Positions 1-9,846 are shown, counted from the stretch's first letter. The stretch is DNA of 64,000 bases from JAGTVG01 sp963699805 (GCA_963699805.1 CAVOVH010000004.1:682001-746000); one strand, 5' to 3'. The notes: a model not told the origin generated them from the sequence alone. Program-made: numbers and translations.

Positions 1-1431
1 GGGATGATCCGACTTTACTGGGCCTTCCGGCATATTTTTCACACATTGATCAATGATGCGTATGCTCTGCCGCATTTCTTCAATTCGGACGAGGGCCCGG
101 TCGAATGCATCTCCATTAGGAGCTGTGGGTATTTCAAAATCAAACTGATCATACCCACCATATGGCCGTTTTTTTCTGAAATCCCATTCAAGTCCCGTCG
201 CTCTTAATCCAGGGCCGGTTACCCCCCACTCGATCGCTTCTTCGGTGGTATATATTCCTATTCCTACCGTCCGCGCCTTGAAAATTCTATTTTCTATGAC
301 CAACCGGTCATATTGATCCAATTTTTTAGGAAAGGTTCTGGTAAAAGCCCTGATCCTGTCTGGCCAGCCTTCCGGCAGATCCTGCGCGACTCCACCAATC
401 CTGAACCAGTTGGGATGCATCCGGTCGCCACAAATGGCTTCGATGATGTTAAATATCCGCTCCCGGTCGCTGAACATATAAAAGACAGGTGATAACTGGC
501 CAAGATCCTGCGCAAAGGTGCCATACCATACGAGGTGGCTGGCAATTCGGAATAGTTCTGCGAGCATAATCCGGATCACCCTGGCCCGATCGGGTACCTC
601 GATACCTGCCAGCTTTTCAACAGCCTGTACATAGGCAAAATTGTTCATTACCCCTCCCAGGTAATCAATCCTGTCAGTATAAGGAATATAGGTATGCCAG
701 GATTGTCTCTCTGCCATTTTTTCAGCCCCACGATGATGAAAACCGATATCTGGAACGATATCAACGATCTCCTCACCATCCAGTTGAAGCACCAACCTCA
801 GTACGCCATGCGTACCCGGGTGTTGGGGTCCCAGATTGAGAAACATAAAATCTACATCGTCAGAAACCGAGCTCAGTCCCCATTCCTCGGGTTTAAAATG
901 AAGGGCCTGTTCCTCCTTTTCATATTTATCATCCGGGAGTTCAAATGGATCCATTTCGGTGGCCCTCGCCGGATGCTCCTTCCGTAAGGGATGCCCTTTC
1001 CAGGTATCTGGCATTAAAATACGTTTGAGAAAAGGATGGTTCCGGAAATGAATGTTAAACATATCATAGACTTCCCGCTCATACCAATTGGCTGCCGCCC
1101 AGATCCCGGTAATGGATGGAATGCTAAGATCCTTTTCACTCAATCCTACTTTGAGCCTCAGGTCTTCATTCCGGTCAAAGGAGATCAGATGATAAACAAC
1201 CGTAAAATCACTGGCTGGTTGTCCTGAAATATGCTCCCGGTTCCTTTCATCTATGGCCGTCAGATCATATAACATCCGGTAGGGTTGATCCACCTTGTTT
1301 TTAAGAAAAGCGAGTATTTCCAGGATACTCTCTTGCTTCACCCATAGGGTGGGGAATTCATCCTTTGTGTTCTGTTCGACAAAGGTCGATTCGTCAAAAG
1401 ATCTCTTTAATTCTTCAATAACAGAATACAT
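1..1431 (-). CDS. nuoCD: NADH-quinone oxidoreductase subunit C/D fusion (partial, 3' end outside window)
   Basis: Complex I peripheral-arm subunits C (30 kDa) and D (49 kDa) fused in one protein, which help form the quinone site and pass electrons from NADH (or ferredoxin) to quinone. The frame is open from an ATG at 1431 to base 1, giving 477 residues with no stop. Residues 116-125 carry the NuoC signature WYEREVYDMF. A linker near 160-195 leads into the NuoD start GPQHPGTHG (201-209), followed by the HRGAEKMAE stretch. Fused nuoCD is known from several Bacteroidota and from enterobacteria. The gene follows nuoB after 78 bases on the same strand, consistent with a nuoA-B-CD operon. The C-terminal half of NuoD lies beyond the window. 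Confidence 0.95.
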   Translation of the reverse strand, partial: MYSVIEELKRSFDESTFVEQNTKDEFPTLWVKQESILEILAFLKNKVDQPYRMLYDLTAIDERNREHISGQPASDFTVVYHLISFDRNEDLRLKVGLSEKDLSIPSITGIWAAANWYEREVYDMFNIHFRNHPFLKRILMPDTWKGHPLRKEHPARATEMDPFELPDDKYEKEEQALHFKPEEWGLSSVSDDVDFMFLNLGPQHPGTHGVLRLVLQLDGEEIVDIVPDIGFHHRGAEKMAERQSWHTYIPYTDRIDYLGGVMNNFAYVQAVEKLAGIEVPDRARVIRIMLAELFRIASHLVWYGTFAQDLGQLSPVFYMFSDRERIFNIIEAICGDRMHPNWFRIGGVAQDLPEGWPDRIRAFTRTFPKKLDQYDRLVIENRIFKARTVGIGIYTTEEAIEWGVTGPGLRATGLEWDFRKKRPYGGYDQFDFEIPTAPNGDAFDRALVRIEEMRQSIRIIDQCVKNMPEGPVKSDHP

Positions 1432-1509
1432 GTCTGAACTTTTCAAAATCTATCTATAAAAGTTCCTTCTGTACTAAAAGGCGTTTTTTCAATATTCAGT
1501 TCCTTCCCA

Positions 1510-2178
1510 TTATATTTCATCGGGTGATCTGAGTTGGGTCATGCGCATTCGATCATTACGCTTAAATTCTTTCATTGATTTCCCAACCGGCTTCACCACA
1601 CCCTGCGAACCGACCATCCAGCTTAAAGGTCTCTTTTCCTTTCCAACAGATTCCCTGAGCATCAATAATCCTTCCATAAAAGCATCCGGCCTGGGCGGAC
1701 ATCCAGGTACGTAGACATCGACAGGCATGAATTTATCCACTCCCTGCACCACACTGTAAATGTCATACATCCCTCCTGAATTGGCGCAGGAACCCATTGA
1801 GATCACCCATCTGGGCTCCATCATCTGCTGATAGAGTCTCTTAATGATCGGAGCCATCTTAATGAAAACGGTTCCGGCAATGATCATGACATCTGCTTCA
1901 CGAGGAGTTCCCCGGATCACTTCAGCCCCAAACCTTGCAATGTCGTACTTGCTGGTCAGACTGGTTGCCATCTCCACATAACAGCAGGACAAACCAAAGT
2001 TAAATGGCCACATTGAGTTTTTGCGGCCCCAAGCCACCAGGTCCTCCAGCCTGCTTAATACCAGGCTCTTCTGAAGCGTTTCAGTGATATCCGCATTTCC
2101 GGCAATGGGTTCAATTGTATTCCGGCTGCCTGTAATCCACCATTTCATATCCTCATTATTTATTATTCTTAAGTTCAT
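1510..2178 (-). CDS. nuoB: NADH-quinone oxidoreductase subunit B
   Basis: The complex I subunit that carries iron-sulfur cluster N2, the last electron carrier before quinone. The four expected cysteines are visible: the tandem pair Cys65-Cys66 (SCCYVEM), Cys131 (GSCANSGG) and Cys160 (VPGCPPRP). The longest frame starts at 2178 and overlaps the end of nuoA by 23 bases. An ATG at 2148 (residue 11, MKWWITG) is preceded by GAGGAT at ribosome-binding distance and removes the overlap, so it may be the true start. Length fits the family either way. It lies between nuoA and nuoCD. Confidence 0.96.
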   Translation of the reverse strand: MNLRIINNEDMKWWITGSRNTIEPIAGNADITETLQKSLVLSRLEDLVAWGRKNSMWPFNFGLSCCYVEMATSLTSKYDIARFGAEVIRGTPREADVMIIAGTVFIKMAPIIKRLYQQMMEPRWVISMGSCANSGGMYDIYSVVQGVDKFMPVDVYVPGCPPRPDAFMEGLLMLRESVGKEKRPLSWMVGSQGVVKPVGKSMKEFKRNDRMRMTQLRSPDEI

Positions 2179-2581
2179 GATAAGCCTTTAGGATCTTTTT
2201 TCCCTGAGGCCCAAAATCCAGGGCACCAATCCGCCATTCATAGATCAATACGACCAATAATATGACGATGAAAGTAAAAATACCCCAGTACGCGAGCCAG
2301 CCTGTTTCCTGAACGCTTACTGCCCACAAGATGATGAAAACAGCCTCCAAGTCAAATATGACAAAGAACATGGCCACGATATAATAATGAACGGGGAACC
2401 GAAGCCTGGCATCCCCAGTAACCGGAATACCTGACTCAAAGATCTCATTGGTTGCTTTGTCATGGTGACGCTGGCCAAGGAAGTAGGAAGCCACCAACAT
2501 GCCGCCTGAAATGGCGACTGTCAGAACAGCATAGATAACAATTGGCCACATGGAATGATCAACGGTTGGCTGTGGATCCAT
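2156..2581 (-). CDS. nuoA: NADH-quinone oxidoreductase subunit A
   Basis: Small membrane subunit of complex I, 141 residues. Three hydrophobic segments are visible, near residues 10-32, 63-85 and 93-115. The first loop carries the typical FESGIPVTGDARLRF stretch, and FFVIFDLEAVFIILWA is the conserved acidic helix of NuoA. It is the first gene of the minus-strand nuo run in this window. The roughly 240 bases upstream, to the end of the cotH-like gene, hold no other gene and must contain the promoter, although no clear Bacteroidota promoter motif could be fixed. Confidence 0.95.
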   Translation of the reverse strand: MDPQPTVDHSMWPIVIYAVLTVAISGGMLVASYFLGQRHHDKATNEIFESGIPVTGDARLRFPVHYYIVAMFFVIFDLEAVFIILWAVSVQETGWLAYWGIFTFIVILLVVLIYEWRIGALDFGPQGKKILKAYHELKNNK

Positions 2582-2821
2582 TTCAGTTATTAAAAAACTT
2601 TTAAGAGCCTAGGGTGATCCACCTGAATGATCAACCCCATGATGGCCTGTATATAATCTGTTTTTAAGACACTCCTATTATATTACTAATATTTAATTAT
2701 TTGTACAATTAAAATGCGGGATTTTTATGCAGGATCAGTCCGCTTTCCAAGATGAAGAATTTCTGCACTTTGGTAATTCGCTGAGAGGCATCACTTTATA
2801 TATTATAAGCCGTGAAGGCCA

Positions 2822-4045
2822 TTAGTTGATGGTTTTTTTCAGATAGGTGATCAAACTAGTCCTGACCAGGAGGAGGGATTTATAGGTACTTCGCAGGTCG
2901 GATTGTAAGTTCTCAAGGTTGGCATTTTCAAAGGTATCATGGGCTGACATGCCAATGATCTCCTCCTGCTTGAAATAGGGATATAATTCCGAATAGGTTT
3001 CTTCAATGATCTGTTTGATTTTTGATGGGGTCAATACGTTCATCACTTCGCTCATCTGGTAAAGATATTTCTCATAAAGATAAGGATCGAGGGCGATCTG
3101 CTGATCCAATAGATCTTCTGAGGAAAATAGGAGCTTATTTTCAACAGCACTTCTCACACCAATATTACCCTCGTGTGGCTGACTGGCAAAAATATCATCA
3201 TAATCCCATGGAATGATTTTAAACTTATCATCGGAAGGATCTATATAAAAATAAATCTCATCGGTATAATCACCATTCCTAACAAAATAATTGAATGCCA
3301 GCCATTTCATATATAATTCAAGATCGATGTGTTCAGATAATTTGGTATATAACGGTTCCCCTTCATATTTTTTTAATGATTTGTAGATTTCCCTGAATTC
3401 AGTCAAATACTTTTTCTTCCTCTCACTATTTGTATTTTTTCTCGTTTTGATTTTCTCAATATTTTGTACATATCCGCGCCGGATAATGAGGGGTGAGTCT
3501 TTCTTTTTCAAGGCCCAGTCCTGGGGTCTTTCCAACAGCAAATAGATCCCTTCGCTGTTATCGTTGATCCTGGTTTCACCATAAGAGAAAAATAAATCAA
3601 ATAATCCGAGCTCTTTCAGCATCCCAAAGGCCATACGATTCCGCATATAATTTCTATCCATTGAAAGACTGATCGCATAAAACTTTTTAAATTCCTCCTC
3701 ATTTCCCCTATATTTCAGGGATGATTTGTGCTCCAGGCTGATGCTATAACTTTTCCTCCTCAATTTGAGAGTGGACTTTCCCCGCGTATGCATTTCTCTA
3801 ACATCAATGGTATCCCCATTGATTATTGTCAATGGTTTTCCCAGATCGATCTTGGTCCCATCTATAAGTGTGATTTTCCCCTGTAAATTCTTGGAAAGGA
3901 AAATTTCGATCCGGTTTTCAATGTCCCGGCTTGTATCGGTAAAATTTAATTCATCATCTTCCTTGGAAGAAATGAATTCACCATGAAAGGAACAAAGGAA
4001 GAGTGCTGGAATTAGAAATAAACATTTTTTTAAAAAAACAATCAT
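2822..4045 (-). CDS. CotH-kinase family secreted protein
   Basis: Secreted or periplasmic protein of 407 residues with a signal peptide (MIVFLKKCLFLIPALFLCSF) and a CotH-type kinase domain. Visible CotH features are RGKSTLKLRRKSYSI (the Lys-containing N-lobe), NRMAFGMLKELGLF, a strand ending in GIYLLLERPQ, and the metal-binding acidic motif IPWDYDDIF near residue 280. Bacillus spore-coat CotH phosphorylates other coat proteins; Bacteroidota homologues are secreted and mostly uncharacterised, so the substrate here is unknown. The gene stands alone on the minus strand between the nuo genes and an AT-rich gap. It could be an active protein kinase or a structural relative; the catalytic aspartates appear intact. 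Confidence 0.85.
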   Translation of the reverse strand: MIVFLKKCLFLIPALFLCSFHGEFISSKEDDELNFTDTSRDIENRIEIFLSKNLQGKITLIDGTKIDLGKPLTIINGDTIDVREMHTRGKSTLKLRRKSYSISLEHKSSLKYRGNEEEFKKFYAISLSMDRNYMRNRMAFGMLKELGLFDLFFSYGETRINDNSEGIYLLLERPQDWALKKKDSPLIIRRGYVQNIEKIKTRKNTNSERKKKYLTEFREIYKSLKKYEGEPLYTKLSEHIDLELYMKWLAFNYFVRNGDYTDEIYFYIDPSDDKFKIIPWDYDDIFASQPHEGNIGVRSAVENKLLFSSEDLLDQQIALDPYLYEKYLYQMSEVMNVLTPSKIKQIIEETYSELYPYFKQEEIIGMSAHDTFENANLENLQSDLRSTYKSLLLVRTSLITYLKKTIN

Positions 4046-4331
4046 TTATTTCCCTGGATTAAAAAATGAACCGCTCATTTTAGAATGCGTATAGCACTCC
4101 CAACCTTAAAAATATTAATTTAAATTCGTTAATCAAATACATTTCTTTCGATCAGGGCGCTATTAATTAGGAGGGATGAGGATCCATTGTTTCCATTCAC
4201 TGAAATCTATTTTCTCTTATCGACAAGCATGTTTGAAAAAACAATATTATATATTGTATAATATAAATAAAATAAATATAATTTTGTATGTGAATTAATA
4301 TTTTATGAATTCAACATATTATACTGAAAAA

Positions 4332-4685
4332 ATGAAATCGCTAATCTATATTTTTTTATTTTTCATGTTAGTTTCCACTGAAAGTGTTCTGGGGAATGAT
4401 CATGAATGGATGATCCGTGAGGATCATGAAGCCTTGATCGGTGAATATCTTGAGTATGAAAGACAATTTACCGGGATGGTTGAAATCGAAGTCATCTAGG
4501 TGATCATCGGGGACCTGGAAGGGAATATCATCCGGCAGGTGGAAATGAAGGGGAAAAGCCTGGAAAACAATTCCGTTAGGATTCTAAAACCAATGATCGA
4601 CCAAGCCATTTTCCTGATAGAAATTAACGGGATTTATTATTACCTGTATCCAAAAATATCAGAAACGGAAAAAAAAATAACGTAA
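4332..4685 (+). pseudogene. small secreted protein interrupted by an in-frame TAG
   Basis: One reading frame of about 118 codons, starting at ATG 4332 (MKSLIYIFLFFMLVSTESV, a clear signal peptide). A further ATG at 4305 is in frame but lies before the hydrophobic segment. The frame is broken by TAG at 4497-4499 and continues without a shift as VIIGDLEGNIIRQVEM to a TAA at 4683-4685. Both halves look coding, and the second has no start of its own except GTG at 4500. The product is not recognised; the second half is loosely like small beta-rich Bacteroidota secreted domains. It may be a nonsense-mutated gene or a base-call error. A terminator follows at 4767. Confidence 0.55.
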
Positions 4686-4766
4686 GGGGGAACTTTTTAC
4701 CTGAATTATTGATTACTGATATTAGATAATTCATGGTTGATAGGTTTTAGTTTTAATGTTTTGGTT

Positions 4767-4800
4767 GCCCTGTAGTCCACGTACTACAGGGCTTTTTTTT
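4767..4800 (+). terminator. Rho-independent terminator
   Basis: A perfect 10-bp stem (GCCCTGTAGT paired with ACTACAGGGC, loop CCACGT) is followed directly by eight T residues on the plus strand. It lies about 80 bases after the small secreted-protein frame ending at 4685, which it probably terminates. Confidence 0.88.
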
Positions 4801-5152
4801 GATCCTGATGTTTTATATTCCGTTAACTGTACCAGATTCGTTACCTTGGGTGGCAAGGCCATAGGGCTGGGGCTTCCCGAATGATTCAAGTATCTGGCTA
4901 CGAAAATGACCATCATTCGGCAATCCCTCAGACAAACCCACATAAGCCAAACAATTACAGGGGGGTTCACAGTGGAAGATTTTTGAGACTTCTTCGAGAT
5001 ATATGGATTTGTAGATGAATTAGATACAATATATAATACAGCCCTCCTGGACAACCATTAACAGATTTACTACGCTGATCAATTACCTCAAATCCAAAAA
5101 ATCAGGCTTCATTTCCCGATACAAATTGAGACCTTTCCGGGTGAACCATTGT
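4801..5152. other. gene-free spacer between the terminator and uvrA
   Basis: No gene is supported. An open frame on the minus strand (4731-5054) runs straight through the terminator hairpin and has no recognisable product or start signal. No repeat or RNA gene was seen. Confidence 0.5.
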
Positions 5153-8020
5153 CTAATTCTTCGGGTTGAGTTCATTTTTCAGATACTGTCCTGTATAGCT
5201 TTCCCGGATACTGATCAGTTCTTCGGGAGTACCGGCAAAGACCAGCCTGCCCCCCCTATCTCCCCCCTCTGGGCCCAGATCAATGATATAATCGGCCACC
5301 TTAATGATATCCAGGTTGTGCTCGATGACCAGCACCGAATTTCCTTTCTTCACAAGTTTCTGAAGTACGTTGATCAGATGTTGGATATCCTGAAAATGCA
5401 ATCCCGTGGTGGGTTCGTCGAGAATATAAAAAGTTTTGCCTGTATCCTTTTTGGATAATTCTGTGGCAAGTTTTACCCGTTGCGCTTCACCGCCTGAAAG
5501 GGTGGTCGCATGCTGACCGATGGTAATATAGCCGAGGCCAACGTCATTTAACGTCTTCAGGGTTTTCAGTATCCGGGGCTGATTTTCAAAAAAATCAACG
5601 GCATTTTCAACGGTCATTTCCAGTACATCGGAAATGGATTTCCCTTTAAACCGCACTTCCAGCGTCTCCCGGTTGTATCTTTTCCCTTTGCAGGATTCAC
5701 AGTGAACGTACACATCGGGAAGAAAATCCATCTCGATCAGTCTCATTCCGGCTCCTTCACAGGTTTCACACCGTCCTCCTTTTACATTGAAAGAAAATCT
5801 TCCGGGCTTATAGCCTCTGATCTTTGATTCCGGTAATTCTGCATACAGACTCCGGATATCCGTAAAGACACCGGTATAGGTTGCCGGATTTGAACGGGGA
5901 GTCCGACCAATCGGAGACTGATCGATCTCAATTACCTTGTCAATATTTTCTAGCCCTTCAATGGAATCGTATGGCAAAGGATCTTTACTGGATCGGTATA
6001 ATTTCTGGTTGATGATGGGATACAGAGTGTCATGGATCAGGGTTGATTTGCCGGAACCGGAAACCCCGGTCACACAAATAAAATTTCCCATCGGAAATGA
6101 AACATGAAGATTTTTGAGGTTATTTCCCCGTGCTCCTTTGAGTACAATATCTTTCCCGTTTCCTGTCTTCCTGGTTTCAGGTACCGGAATCTTTAATTTC
6201 CCATTCAAATAGGCAGCCGTGAGTGAATTATTTTTAAGAAACTCGCCGGGTGGTCCCTCGGCCACGATATGTCCTCCATGCAAACCAGGACCGGGTCCAA
6301 TATCGATGATGTAATCCGATTCGAGCATCATCTCCTTATCGTGTTCCACCACGATCACTGTATTCCCGAGATCCCGCAGGTCTTTCAGTGCATGGATCAA
6401 CCGGATATTATCCCGCTGATGCAGGCCAATGCTGGGCTCATCGAGGATGTAAAGTACACCCACCAGCTGGGTACCAATCTGGGTTGCCAGCCTGATCCGT
6501 TGCGCTTCCCCTCCGGAGAGGGTTTTTAAAGGGCGGTTCAGATCAAGATAATCCAGGCCGACATTTAACAGGAATTGTAACCTTTTCCTGATTTCTTTCA
6601 GGATCTCAGCGCCGATGATATTCTGTTTTTCCGATAACCGGCTTTCGATATTTTCAAACCATTTACTTAATCTACCAATATTCATCCGGGCCAGCTCGGC
6701 TATATTCCTATCGGCAATTTTAAAATGAAGAGATTCTTTTTTCAGGCGTGCCCCTTCACAGGAAGGACAGGAATTCACAATTGTAAAATCTCTCACCCAG
6801 TTCTGTATTTTTTCGGAACCGGTATCCTTCTGTTTCTGAAGAAAATGAATGATCCCTTCGAATCGTGTATGCCAGTTTGTACCTGGATATTTGATGGATC
6901 TTACAGCTACGGGTTGATCCTTTCCGTACAACAAAACATCGATCACCTCCTCAGGAAGATCCCTGATCCGGGTTGCGAGAGATACCTGGTATTGTTTGAG
7001 AATCGCCTCAATTTTTTTAAATATCCAGATATCCCTGTATTCCCCCAGGGGGGCGATCCCTCCCCGGCTGATGGAAAGTTCTTCATCCGGCATAATGGAT
7101 TCGCGGGTGATTTCCTCTACTTCGCCCAGTCCATTGCAGACAGGGCAGGCACCATAAGGGCTGTTGAAGGAAAATAGATTCGGGGCAGGTTCATCATAAG
7201 AAAGCCCTGTTTCCGGATCCATCAGGTATTTTGAAAAGTGATGGACCTGGCCAGTTTCGTATTCCTTGACCATGATCACCCCTTTTCCTTCTTTCATGGC
7301 GGTTTTTACGGTTTCCGTCACCCGGTATCTTTCATCGTGGTTGACAGTCATCCGATCGATCACAATTTCAATGTCATGTACCTTATACCGGTCGACCTGC
7401 ATTTTGGGTACTACATCCTGAATTTCACCATCGATCCTTGCCTTGGTATAGCCCGATTTCCGGATTTGTATGAATAATTCCCGGTAATGTCCTTTCCGGC
7501 CCTTGACCACCGGGGCCAGGATGAAGATCTTCTGTCCGGAAAACTGTTTGATGATCTGTTCCACGATCTGATCTTCCGTTTGCTTTGTCATTTTTTTCCC
7601 GGTGAGAAACGAATAAGCCTCACCGGCCCGGGCAAAAAGCAGACGCATAAAATCATAAACTTCCGTTACAGTTCCCACGGTGGACCTGGGATTCCGGGAA
7701 GTTGTTTTCTGTTCAATGGAAATGACTGGACTCAGACCATTGATCTTATCCACATCCGGTCGTTCCAGATTGCCGATAAAAGACCGGGCGTAGGCCGAAA
7801 AACTTTCCATGTACCGGCGCTGGCCTTCTGCGTAGATGGTATCAAACGCCAGGGAAGATTTTCCACTCCCACTGATCCCGGTAACCACGACCAGTTGATT
7901 TCTCGGGATCGTTACATCGATGTTTTTCAGGTTATGTTCACGGGCACCAAATACATGAATATAATCATGCCCGTAGGTATCTTCCATCTGAACGTCTATT
8001 TCTCTTTCTTCTACTCCCAT
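5153..8020 (-). CDS. uvrA: excinuclease ABC subunit UvrA
   Basis: Damage-sensing ATPase of nucleotide excision repair, 955 residues, the normal UvrA length. The first Walker A (GISGSGKSS) lies at about 48-56, with a second (GVSGSGKST) in the C-terminal half. Two ABC signature segments (LSGGEAQRIRLA, LSGGEAQRVKLA) and two Walker B ends (ILDEPSIGLHQRD, ILDEPTTGLHFQD) are intact. Zinc-finger cysteines are visible as CPVCNGLG / CPSCEGARL and CETCEGAG / CESCKGKR. An internal ATG gives MEDTYGHDY at residue 12, which is also a plausible start. The gene overlaps no neighbour and lies 12 bases after the lytic transglycosylase, so co-transcription is likely. UvrB and UvrC are not in the window. Confidence 0.98.
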   Translation of the reverse strand: MGVEEREIDVQMEDTYGHDYIHVFGAREHNLKNIDVTIPRNQLVVVTGISGSGKSSLAFDTIYAEGQRRYMESFSAYARSFIGNLERPDVDKINGLSPVISIEQKTTSRNPRSTVGTVTEVYDFMRLLFARAGEAYSFLTGKKMTKQTEDQIVEQIIKQFSGQKIFILAPVVKGRKGHYRELFIQIRKSGYTKARIDGEIQDVVPKMQVDRYKVHDIEIVIDRMTVNHDERYRVTETVKTAMKEGKGVIMVKEYETGQVHHFSKYLMDPETGLSYDEPAPNLFSFNSPYGACPVCNGLGEVEEITRESIMPDEELSISRGGIAPLGEYRDIWIFKKIEAILKQYQVSLATRIRDLPEEVIDVLLYGKDQPVAVRSIKYPGTNWHTRFEGIIHFLQKQKDTGSEKIQNWVRDFTIVNSCPSCEGARLKKESLHFKIADRNIAELARMNIGRLSKWFENIESRLSEKQNIIGAEILKEIRKRLQFLLNVGLDYLDLNRPLKTLSGGEAQRIRLATQIGTQLVGVLYILDEPSIGLHQRDNIRLIHALKDLRDLGNTVIVVEHDKEMMLESDYIIDIGPGPGLHGGHIVAEGPPGEFLKNNSLTAAYLNGKLKIPVPETRKTGNGKDIVLKGARGNNLKNLHVSFPMGNFICVTGVSGSGKSTLIHDTLYPIINQKLYRSSKDPLPYDSIEGLENIDKVIEIDQSPIGRTPRSNPATYTGVFTDIRSLYAELPESKIRGYKPGRFSFNVKGGRCETCEGAGMRLIEMDFLPDVYVHCESCKGKRYNRETLEVRFKGKSISDVLEMTVENAVDFFENQPRILKTLKTLNDVGLGYITIGQHATTLSGGEAQRVKLATELSKKDTGKTFYILDEPTTGLHFQDIQHLINVLQKLVKKGNSVLVIEHNLDIIKVADYIIDLGPEGGDRGGRLVFAGTPEELISIRESYTGQYLKNELNPKN

Positions 8021-8032
8021 TTCCCGCTCCGT

Positions 8033-9040
8033 TTAATTCTCCTCATGCGCATCAATCCGGTCCTCTCCGATCATCAAGGAATCAGATATTGAAATATTCG
8101 CCTGTACGGAATTTTGATGGGCTTTGGGAATGACCACAACATAAGGACCATTTTTTTTAACCGTGAGTGTGTTTTTTCGTAACCAGGGATTGTGCCGTTT
8201 TAATGTTTTATAATTGATGCCTTTGGAAAAGGCAAATTCCGTCAGATCCCTGATACTGGAAGAGATCACCACCGAATCGACAGGTTCAATCTGATACATC
8301 TGGTCTTCCTCCATCTGAAATCCATACTGGGCTGGATTTTCAAAAATTTGTTTCAGCGCCACTATTCGAAAAATATATCTGGAGGTTTCCTCATTCAACA
8401 AAAGGTCGTAATAGGAATCCATTTTCTGGCTCTCCATACTCCTGGCCAGTCCCCTCATTCCAACATTATAAGAGGCGGCTGCATTTGTCCACGTCCCGAA
8501 TTTTTCTTTCGCTCTTAGAATATACTTGCATGCCGCTTCAGTGGACTTGATTGGGCTGTACCTTTCATCAATTTCATTATTCACCTCAAGCCCAAGCTCC
8601 CTGGCAGTGACAGGCAATAATTGCCAAAAACCAACTGCACCACGTGGAGAAACATCGTTGGTCAGGGATCCTTCCACCAGGGTCAGATATTTAAAATCTT
8701 CCGGAATCCCATATCTTTCCAGGATCGGTTCGATCAATGGAAACCACCGGTGACTTTTCTTCAAAAGCAGCACGGTATTCGAATGGAAATGGGTATTCAA
8801 TATCACTTCCCGGTCATATCTTTCTGCCAGATCCGGATCGTCCAGGCTGATCGATTCCCCCGCAAAAATGATTGAACCGGGAATATCCCGGAGTATAACA
8901 TGTGTTTCATGGCTTTTCACTACAGGGGTTTCTTCAATTTGCGGTACACTTGCAGGTATTTTGGATTTGTATTTTGCGGCTATGATATAACCTGTAATCA
9001 GCAAAATAATAATTACCATCAGATAATGATCCCTCTTCAC
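8033..9040 (-). CDS. membrane-anchored lytic transglycosylase (MltD-like, GH23)
   Basis: Cleaves the MurNAc-GlcNAc bond of peptidoglycan to give anhydro-MurNAc ends. The N-terminus holds one hydrophobic segment (residues 7-21), suggesting an inner-membrane or lipoprotein-like anchor without a lipobox cysteine. The SLT domain spans about 105-230. The predicted catalytic Glu123 sits in LTLVEGSLTNDVSPRGAVG, followed by GFWQLLP and AAASYNVG, as in MltD/Slt proteins. The last 80 residues (DLTEFAFSKGINYKTLKRHN and PYVVVIPK) look like a divergent LysM module. It lies between the LOG-family gene and uvrA with gaps of about 12 bases, indicating one operon. Confidence 0.9.
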   Translation of the reverse strand: MKRDHYLMVIIILLITGYIIAAKYKSKIPASVPQIEETPVVKSHETHVILRDIPGSIIFAGESISLDDPDLAERYDREVILNTHFHSNTVLLLKKSHRWFPLIEPILERYGIPEDFKYLTLVEGSLTNDVSPRGAVGFWQLLPVTARELGLEVNNEIDERYSPIKSTEAACKYILRAKEKFGTWTNAAASYNVGMRGLARSMESQKMDSYYDLLLNEETSRYIFRIVALKQIFENPAQYGFQMEEDQMYQIEPVDSVVISSSIRDLTEFAFSKGINYKTLKRHNPWLRKNTLTVKKNGPYVVVIPKAHQNSVQANISISDSLMIGEDRIDAHEEN

Positions 9041-9051
9041 GTGTAAATTGA

Positions 9052-9846
9052 TTAAAAGTTTGGTGCCAGCATATATTTGGCATAAAAGTCATTGATGATC
9101 TTCACCGTCTCTTCCGGGGTATCAACAATATGAAAAATATCAAAATCCCCTTCACTCACATTGCCTTCCAGGGAGAAAACCGTTTTATACAGCCAGTCCT
9201 TCAGCCCATTCCAGTAATCCGTTCCCACCAGTACGATGGGAAATCGTCCAATTTTTTTTGTCTGAATCAGGGTGAGTGCTTCAAACAATTCATCCAGTGT
9301 GCCAAATCCACCCGGCATGCCAATGAATCCCTGTGAATAACGAACGAACATGACTTTTCTTACAAAGAAATAATCAAAAGAGATCAGTTTATCCGTATCA
9401 ATGTAAATATTGTTTTCCTGTTCAAATGGGAGCTGGATATTCAGGCCGACCGATTTTCCTCTGGCTTCTTTGGCCCCCCGGTTTCCAGCTGACATGATCC
9501 CAGGTCCTCCTCCCGTGATCACGCCATAACCGCTTTTCACCAATAATGCTCCGATCTTCCTGGCGATCTGATAGTACTTATTATCCTCTTTCGTACGTGC
9601 TGATCCGAATATGGATATACAAGGCCCGATTTTAGCCAGTTTTTCAAATCCTTCCACGAATTCCGACATGATCTTGAAAATTGCCCAGGAATCCGAACTT
9701 TTAATCTGATGCCAATCCTTATCCTCGAAAGCATCGCGGATGTATTTATCTTCTTCCTTGAAAACCTTTAATTGTTTTTTCTTTCGTTTTTCAATGATCG
9801 GGTATTTTACATTCGCTGTTTTATCAATCTTTTGGTATTTGCTCAT
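9052..9846 (-). CDS. LOG-family protein (TIGR00730), nucleoside 5'-monophosphate phosphoribohydrolase type
   Basis: Rossmann-fold protein of the LOG/lysine-decarboxylase-like family, whose studied members release a base from cytokinin riboside monophosphates or nucleotides. The defining motif PGGFGTLDE and the upstream GGGPGIMSAGNRGAKEA are intact. An N-terminal stretch of about 70 residues rich in Lys precedes the core, as in Bacteroidota members, giving 264 residues. Its ATG overlaps the stop of the TIGR01777 gene (TAATG), implying translational coupling. The true substrate in this organism is not deducible, and the older label lysine decarboxylase should not be used. Confidence 0.88.
   Translation of the reverse strand: MSKYQKIDKTANVKYPIIEKRKKKQLKVFKEEDKYIRDAFEDKDWHQIKSSDSWAIFKIMSEFVEGFEKLAKIGPCISIFGSARTKEDNKYYQIARKIGALLVKSGYGVITGGGPGIMSAGNRGAKEARGKSVGLNIQLPFEQENNIYIDTDKLISFDYFFVRKVMFVRYSQGFIGMPGGFGTLDELFEALTLIQTKKIGRFPIVLVGTDYWNGLKDWLYKTVFSLEGNVSEGDFDIFHIVDTPEETVKIINDFYAKYMLAPNF

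Noticed and set aside
4731..5054. 107-codon minus-strand frame after the small secreted gene
   Set aside because: It runs through a strong terminator hairpin and has no start signal or known similarity.
7487..8092. 201-codon plus-strand frame
   Set aside because: Antisense shadow of the uvrA N-terminus and the transglycosylase end; no recognisable product.
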